From Lelliottia wanjuensis (GTDB lineage Bacteria > Pseudomonadota > Gammaproteobacteria > Enterobacterales > Enterobacteriaceae), in NCBI RefSeq assembly GCF_030238365.1, contig NZ_JASSOT010000063.1:372001-436000 (forward strand): a DNA stretch of 64,000 nt, written 5' to 3'. The position numbers and the translations under genes were made by a program. A model generated the notes under the pieces. The model searched no databases. It was not told the origin of the DNA and saw only the letters and a list, made by a program, of their open reading frames with translations. Below, piece after piece: positions 59,563-64,000 of the stretch (position 1 is the stretch's first letter; each line of letters begins with the position of its first letter).

Positions 59563-60567
59563 ATGAAATTTCTGGTCACCGGTGCAGCAGGTTTTATCGG
59601 CTCCAACGTCAGCAAGCGACTTCTGGACGCCGGGCACGTGGTTGTCGGGATTGACAATCTCAATGACTATTACGATGTGAATCTGAAACAGGCGCGGCTG
59701 GATCTGCTGACATCCGGGAATTTCACTTTCCACAAACTCGATCTGGCCGATCGTGAAGGGATGGCCTCGCTGTTTGCCGACGAGAAGTTTGACCGTGTGA
59801 TCCACCTGGCCGCCCAGGCTGGCGTGCGCTACTCGCTGGAAAACCCACATGCTTACGCGGACGCGAACCTTGTCGGTCATCTGAACGTGCTCGAAGGCTG
59901 CCGCCATAACAAAGTTCAGCACCTGCTGTATGCCTCTTCCAGCTCTGTTTACGGCCTGAATCGCAAAATGCCCTTCTCCACCGACGATTCCGTAGACCAC
60001 CCGGTGTCCCTGTACGCAGCGACCAAGAAAGCCAACGAGCTGATGTCGCACACCTACTCGCATCTCTATAATCTGCCAACAACTGGCCTGCGTTTCTTTA
60101 CGGTGTATGGACCGTGGGGCCGTCCGGATATGGCGCTGTTCAAGTTCACCAAAGCGATGCTCGAAGGCAAAAGCATTGACGTGTACAACTACGGCAAGAT
60201 GAAGCGCGATTTCACCTACATCGATGACATCGCCGAAGCCATTATCCGTCTGCAGGATGTTATCCCTCAGGCCGACGCCAACTGGACCGTGGAAACAGGC
60301 TCACCAGCAACCAGCTCCGCTCCGTATCGCGTCTACAACATCGGCAACAGCTCGCCTGTTGAACTGATGGATTACATCACGGCGCTGGAAGAAGCGTTAG
60401 GCATCGAAGCAGAAAAAAACATGATGCCGATTCAGCCGGGTGATGTACTGGAAACCAGCGCAGATACCAAAGCGCTGTATGAGGTGATTGGTTTTAAACC
60501 TCAGACTTCCGTTAAAGAAGGTGTGAAGAATTTCGTCGACTGGTACCGCGATTTCTACAAGGCCTAA
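59563..60567 (+). CDS. uge: UDP-glucuronate/galacturonate 4-epimerase
   Basis: A 334-residue extended short-chain dehydrogenase. The NAD motif is TGAAGFIGSNV at the N terminus, and the active Tyr-x-x-x-Lys lies in SLYAATKKANEL. Further family marks are TVYGPWGRPDMALFKF and RDFTYIDDI. It interconverts UDP-glucuronate and UDP-galacturonate for lipopolysaccharide or capsule, and the UDP-glucose dehydrogenase next to it makes its substrate. The ATG at 59563 is chosen because AGAGGA lies about 8 bases upstream. Confidence 0.9.
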   Translation: MKFLVTGAAGFIGSNVSKRLLDAGHVVVGIDNLNDYYDVNLKQARLDLLTSGNFTFHKLDLADREGMASLFADEKFDRVIHLAAQAGVRYSLENPHAYADANLVGHLNVLEGCRHNKVQHLLYASSSSVYGLNRKMPFSTDDSVDHPVSLYAATKKANELMSHTYSHLYNLPTTGLRFFTVYGPWGRPDMALFKFTKAMLEGKSIDVYNYGKMKRDFTYIDDIAEAIIRLQDVIPQADANWTVETGSPATSSAPYRVYNIGNSSPVELMDYITALEEALGIEAEKNMMPIQPGDVLETSADTKALYEVIGFKPQTSVKEGVKNFVDWYRDFYKA

Positions 60568-60574
60568 AAACGAC

Positions 60575-60600
60575 AATGCCCGGCATCGCCGGGCATTTTC
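60575..60600. terminator. Terminator between the epimerase and ugd
   Basis: AATGCCCGGC pairs with GCCGGGCATT around ATC, followed by TTTC. Confidence 0.85.
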
Positions 60601-60622
60601 TTAATGAGCTTAACAAGAAAGC

Positions 60623-61789
60623 TTAATCACTTCCGAACAGATCGCGGGTATAGACTTTGTCCGCCACATCCGCCAGCTCTTCCGCCATACGGTTTGAAAT
60701 AATCACGTCGGCTTCTTGCTTAAAGGCATCGAGATCGCGAATCACGCGCGAGTGGAAGAACTCATCTTCTTTCATCGCCGGTTCAAAGATGATGACCTGA
60801 ACACCCTTCGCCTTGATACGCTTCATAATCCCCTGGATAGAGGACGCGCGGAAGTTATCTGAACCACTCTTCATGATGAGACGATACACACCCACGACTT
60901 TTGGCTGGCGCGCCAGAATGGAGTCAGAGATAAAGTCTTTGCGCGTGCGGTTGGCTTCAACAATCGCGGAAATCAGGTTGTTCGGAACAGCCTGGTAGTT
61001 TGCCAGCAGCTGTTTGGTGTCTTTTGGCAGGCAGTAACCGCCGTAGCCGAAGGACGGATTGTTATAGTGATTTCCGATACGCGGATCCAGGCAAACACCT
61101 TCGATAATCTGTTTGGTGTTGAGGCCCAGACTTTCTGCGTAGCTGTCCAGTTCGTTGAAGAAGGCAACACGCATCGCCAGATAGGTATTGGCGAAAAGCT
61201 TGATGGCCTCAGCTTCAGTGGTATCGGTGAACAGCACATCAATATCTTTCTTAATCGCCCCCTCCTGCAACAGCGCCGCAAAGCGCTCCGCACGTTCGGA
61301 ACGCTCACCAATAACAATACGCGATGGATACAGGTTGTCGTAAAGCGCCTTGCCCTCACGCAGGAATTCTGGAGAGAAGATCACGTTATCAATGCCCAGT
61401 TTTTCTTTAATCGACTGGGTGAAGCCGACCGGGATAGTTGATTTGATGATCATCACCGCGCTTGGGTTGAGAGCGACAACATCTTTGATGACGGCCTCGA
61501 CGCTGGAGGTGTTGAAGTAGTTCGTTTTAGGATCGTAATCCGTTGGGGTGGCGATAATCACATAATCTGCACCGCGATAAGCATCTTCTTTATCAGTTGT
61601 GGCGCGGAAGTTAAGCGGCTTAGTGGCCAGGTATTCCTCGATCTCTTTATCGGCAATCGGAGAGATCTTCTGGTTAAGCATATCCACTTTGGCCTGCACG
61701 ATATCCAGCGCGACCACTTCGTGGTTTTGCGCGATCAGAATACCGTTTGAGAGACCGACATAGCCTGTTCCGGAGATTGTAATTTTCAT
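60623..61789 (-). CDS. ugd: Ugd, UDP-glucose 6-dehydrogenase
   Basis: A 388-residue enzyme, same length as E. coli Ugd. The NAD motif is [11 protein letters not shown], and the catalytic Cys lies in [12 protein letters not shown]. It oxidises UDP-glucose to UDP-glucuronate, the substrate for the neighbouring epimerase, for capsule, colanic acid and L-Ara4N. Confidence 0.96.
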   Translation of the reverse strand: MKITISGTGYVGLSNGILIAQNHEVVALDIVQAKVDMLNQKISPIADKEIEEYLATKPLNFRATTDKEDAYRGADYVIIATPTDYDPKTNYFNTSSVEAVIKDVVALNPSAVMIIKSTIPVGFTQSIKEKLGIDNVIFSPEFLREGKALYDNLYPSRIVIGERSERAERFAALLQEGAIKKDIDVLFTDTTEAEAIKLFANTYLAMRVAFFNELDSYAESLGLNTKQIIEGVCLDPRIGNHYNNPSFGYGGYCLPKDTKQLLANYQAVPNNLISAIVEANRTRKDFISDSILARQPKVVGVYRLIMKSGSDNFRASSIQGIMKRIKAKGVQVIIFEPAMKEDEFFHSRVIRDLDAFKQEADVIISNRMAEELADVADKVYTRDLFGSD

Positions 61790-62041
61790 TCGTTCAACTT
61801 CTTCAAGTATGAGTGTCAGGAGGCCTTACAGCGCCACCGCAGTAAACAACTGTTGAGGTTTTTACCTCTTATGTTTATGTACTGTCAAGGCAAAGCCCTT
61901 GCTAGCGGAGCGGGATAAAAGCGTGAATTATTCTGCAATTTCCGCAGGAGGCTGTACAAAGCGAGAAGACACGGGGAAAGAGGCCATAAAAAAGCCCGGT
62001 AACAATAACCGGGCCTTGCTATCAGACTGACTTAAATCAGA
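61790..62041. other. Intergenic region between ugd and gnd
   Basis: About 250 bases that contain the gnd terminator (61987-62017) and presumably the ugd promoter. Nothing else seen. Confidence 0.45.
61987..62017 (-). terminator. Terminator of gnd
   Basis: GCCCGGT and ACCGGGC (61994-62000, 62008-62014) pair, with a T run on the minus strand. Confidence 0.85.
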
Positions 62042-63448
62042 TTAATCCAGCCATTCGGTGTGGAACACACCTTCTTTATCGGTACGCTTATAAGTATGCG
62101 CGCCGAAGTAGTCACGCTGCGCCTGAATCAGGTTGGCAGGGAGCACCGCTGCGCGGTAGCTATCGTAGTAGGCCACAGCGGCAGAGAAGGTTGGAACCGG
62201 AATACCATTCTGAACCGCGTAAGCCACAACATCACGCAGCGCCTGCTGGTAATCGTCAGCAATTTGCTTGAAGTACGGTGCCAGCAGCAGGTTCGCGATA
62301 TCTGCATTCTGTGCATATGCATCAGTGATTTTCTGCAGGAACTGAGCACGGATGATGCAGCCTGCGCGGAAGATCTTGGCGATCTCGCCGTAGTTCAGAT
62401 CCCAGTTGTTTTCGTCAGACGCGGCACGCAGCTGAGAGAAGCCCTGTGCGTAGGAGACGATTTTACCCAGGTACAGTGCACGACGGACTTTCTCGATGAA
62501 CTCCGCTTTGTCACCGGCAGGTTTAGCCTGCGGGCCTGACAGCACTTTCGATGCGGCAACGCGCTGCTCTTTCAGAGAAGAGATGTAGCGTGCGAACACG
62601 GATTCCGTAATCAGAGACAGCGGCTCACCGAGATCCAGAGAGCTCTGGCTGGTCCATTTCCCGGTACCTTTGTTGGCCGCTTCGTCCAGAATCACATCAA
62701 CCAGGTATTTACCCTCTTCGTCTTTCTTGGTGAAGATGTCTTTGGTGATGTCGATCAGGTAGCTGTTGAGCTCGCCGGTGTTCCACTCGGTGAAGGTCTG
62801 CGCCAGCTCTTCGTTGGACAGATTCAGGCCGCCTTTCAGCAGAGAATAGGCTTCAGCAATCAGCTGCATGTCGCCGTATTCGATACCGTTGTGAACCATT
62901 TTCACGTAATGACCCGCACCATCCGGACCGATATAGGTCACGCACGGCTCGCCATCTTCAGCAACAGCGGCGATTTTAGTCAGGATCGGAGCTACCAGCT
63001 CGTAGGCTTCTTTCTGACCGCCAGGCATGATGGATGGGCCTTTCAGGGCGCCCTCTTCACCGCCGGACACACCGGTACCGATGAAGTTGAAACCTTCAGC
63101 AGAGAGTTCACGGTTACGACGAATGGTGTCGTGGAAGAAGGTATTGCCGCCATCAATGATGATGTCGCCTTTATCCAGATACGGCTTCAGGGAATCGATG
63201 GCAGCATCAGTGCCAGCGCCTGCTTTCACCATTAACAGGATACGACGCGGCGTTTCCAGGGATTCAACAAACTCCTGCACCGTATAGAAGGGAACCAGCT
63301 TCTTGCCAGGGTTCTCGGCAATCACTTCTTCGGTTTTTTCACGGGAACGGTTGAAAACGGAGACGGTATAACCACGGCTTTCGATGTTGAGCGCCAGGTT
63401 GCGCCCCATCACTGCCATACCGACAACGCCGATCTGTTGTTTGGACAT
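62042..63448 (-). CDS. gnd: Gnd, 6-phosphogluconate dehydrogenase (decarboxylating)
   Basis: A 468-residue enzyme of the oxidative pentose phosphate pathway that converts 6-phosphogluconate to ribulose 5-phosphate with NADP. The NADP motif [15 protein letters not shown] is at the N terminus, and the catalytic Lys in [16 protein letters not shown]. It marks the border of the O-antigen locus and is often mosaic through transfer. AGGAG precedes the ATG at 63448. Confidence 0.97.
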   Translation of the reverse strand: MSKQQIGVVGMAVMGRNLALNIESRGYTVSVFNRSREKTEEVIAENPGKKLVPFYTVQEFVESLETPRRILLMVKAGAGTDAAIDSLKPYLDKGDIIIDGGNTFFHDTIRRNRELSAEGFNFIGTGVSGGEEGALKGPSIMPGGQKEAYELVAPILTKIAAVAEDGEPCVTYIGPDGAGHYVKMVHNGIEYGDMQLIAEAYSLLKGGLNLSNEELAQTFTEWNTGELNSYLIDITKDIFTKKDEEGKYLVDVILDEAANKGTGKWTSQSSLDLGEPLSLITESVFARYISSLKEQRVAASKVLSGPQAKPAGDKAEFIEKVRRALYLGKIVSYAQGFSQLRAASDENNWDLNYGEIAKIFRAGCIIRAQFLQKITDAYAQNADIANLLLAPYFKQIADDYQQALRDVVAYAVQNGIPVPTFSAAVAYYDSYRAAVLPANLIQAQRDYFGAHTYKRTDKEGVFHTEWLD

Positions 63449-63590
63449 TACATACTCCTGTCAGGTGTGGTCACCGCGACATATGCGCGGCTTGAATGTG
63501 TCGTTCATGTTAACTCATGTTAGGCATAATTGAATAGTTGTACCTGTTCGTAAAGAAGGTAAAACAATCAATAATAGACGATGCCAAGGC

Positions 63591-64000
63591 TTATCGTCTA
63601 AAAATAGCTCTCCAAGCATAATGGGCAAACGAAACTGAAGATTGATAGATATTCAGTTTCTCTATGCTTCTATAAATTTGCCATTGCCGTTTGCATTTTT
63701 TAAATTTATTCCGAGATATTGAGTTAGGTAATATACGATATTGCGTTAATACCTTATTAATTAAGTATGCTTTTTTACCTGTTTTAAGCAACTTTAGCCA
63801 TAATGCATAATCTTGTCCTGTACGGATTAATGGCATTTTATAATCAGGAAATGCCATCTTTCTAAACATCACAGTAGAACAACCTAGAGTTGCTTTTTTT
63901 CGCAACATATCAGAATAGTCAAATGAAAGATTGTCTCCCTGAGCATCAACAATTTTTCCAATTTTAGTACTTGATATATCTATAAGCTCATATGCTGTAA
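63591..64000 (-). CDS. Family 2 glycosyltransferase, C-terminal part (5' end missing)
   Basis: The frame is open from the right edge to TAA at 63591, giving about 136 visible residues. The segment RTGQDYALWLKLLK with the QDY catalytic region is typical of GT2 enzymes that build O-antigen or capsule, and the tail is basic and helical. It is strongly AT-rich compared with gnd, which is usual for O-antigen genes acquired by transfer. Sugar specificity cannot be told. It should be the last gene of the O-antigen cluster that continues beyond the window. Confidence 0.8.
   Translation of the reverse strand, partial: TAYELIDISSTKIGKIVDAQGDNLSFDYSDMLRKKATLGCSTVMFRKMAFPDYKMPLIRTGQDYALWLKLLKTGKKAYLINKVLTQYRILPNSISRNKFKKCKRQWQIYRSIEKLNIYQSSVSFAHYAWRAIFRR

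Noticed and set aside
58389..64000. Search for a JUMPstart/ops element of the O-antigen cluster
   Set aside because: No match seen; the element would be upstream of the cluster, outside the right edge.

Overview
The window is chromosomal DNA of an enterobacterium close to Enterobacter, Leclercia or Lelliottia. Gene order (mtfA, tRNA-Asn genes, cbl, nac, shiA, amn, yeeO, tmaR, yeeA, sbmC, dacD, sbcB, plaP, yeeY, yeeZ, hisLGDCBHAFI, wzz, ugd, gnd) follows the 44 min region of the E. coli/Klebsiella map with rearrangements. Genus is an inference; no 16S or other typing gene is present.

Region 1-6 kb is an anaerobic fumarate module: a soluble NADH:fumarate reductase with a visible covalent-flavin motif (cut by the left edge), a divergently transcribed DASS-type anion carrier, and a class I fumarase. 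A perfect FNR-type palindrome lies between the divergent genes. Region 6-8.6 kb carries two genes of unknown role, tRNA-Ser(CGA) and mtfA.

Region 8.6-20.75 kb is a genomic island of about 12 kb inserted in the first of four identical tRNA-Asn genes. The 17-bp end of the tRNA is repeated at 20733-20749, and the tRNA's terminator is stranded beyond that copy. The island holds a P4-type integrase; an orphan Hcp, a Tlde1-like L,D-transpeptidase-fold effector and a probable membrane immunity protein (type VI secretion cargo); a decayed CP4-like middle with strong palindromes and a gene broken by a 7-bp duplication; a second integrase-family protein; and an AT-rich defence-like block. That block consists of a retron (ncRNA that can be folded by eye, nucleoside deoxyribosyltransferase-like effector, reverse transcriptase), a caspase-family protease, and an unassigned two-gene operon on the other strand.

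Region 20.8-42.8 kb returns to core genome and lineage-specific genes: an RluA-type pseudouridine synthase, a DUF2058 protein, cbl and nac (nac with a sigma-54 promoter and an NtrC-like site), a P2-type ATPase with a Usp protein, a 36-residue membrane peptide ahead of an RND efflux operon that includes an acyltransferase, pagP, shiA, amn, an M24 peptidase, yeeO, a DMT transporter and tmaR, with three more tRNA-Asn genes between them. Region 42.8-51 kb is the yeeA-sbmC-dacD-sbcB-plaP-yeeY-yeeZ block. Region 51.0-58.4 kb is the complete histidine operon with its leader peptide and attenuator. Region 58.4-64 kb is the edge of the surface polysaccharide locus: wzz, a UDP-uronate epimerase, ugd, gnd, and the 3' part of a family 2 glycosyltransferase cut by the right edge.
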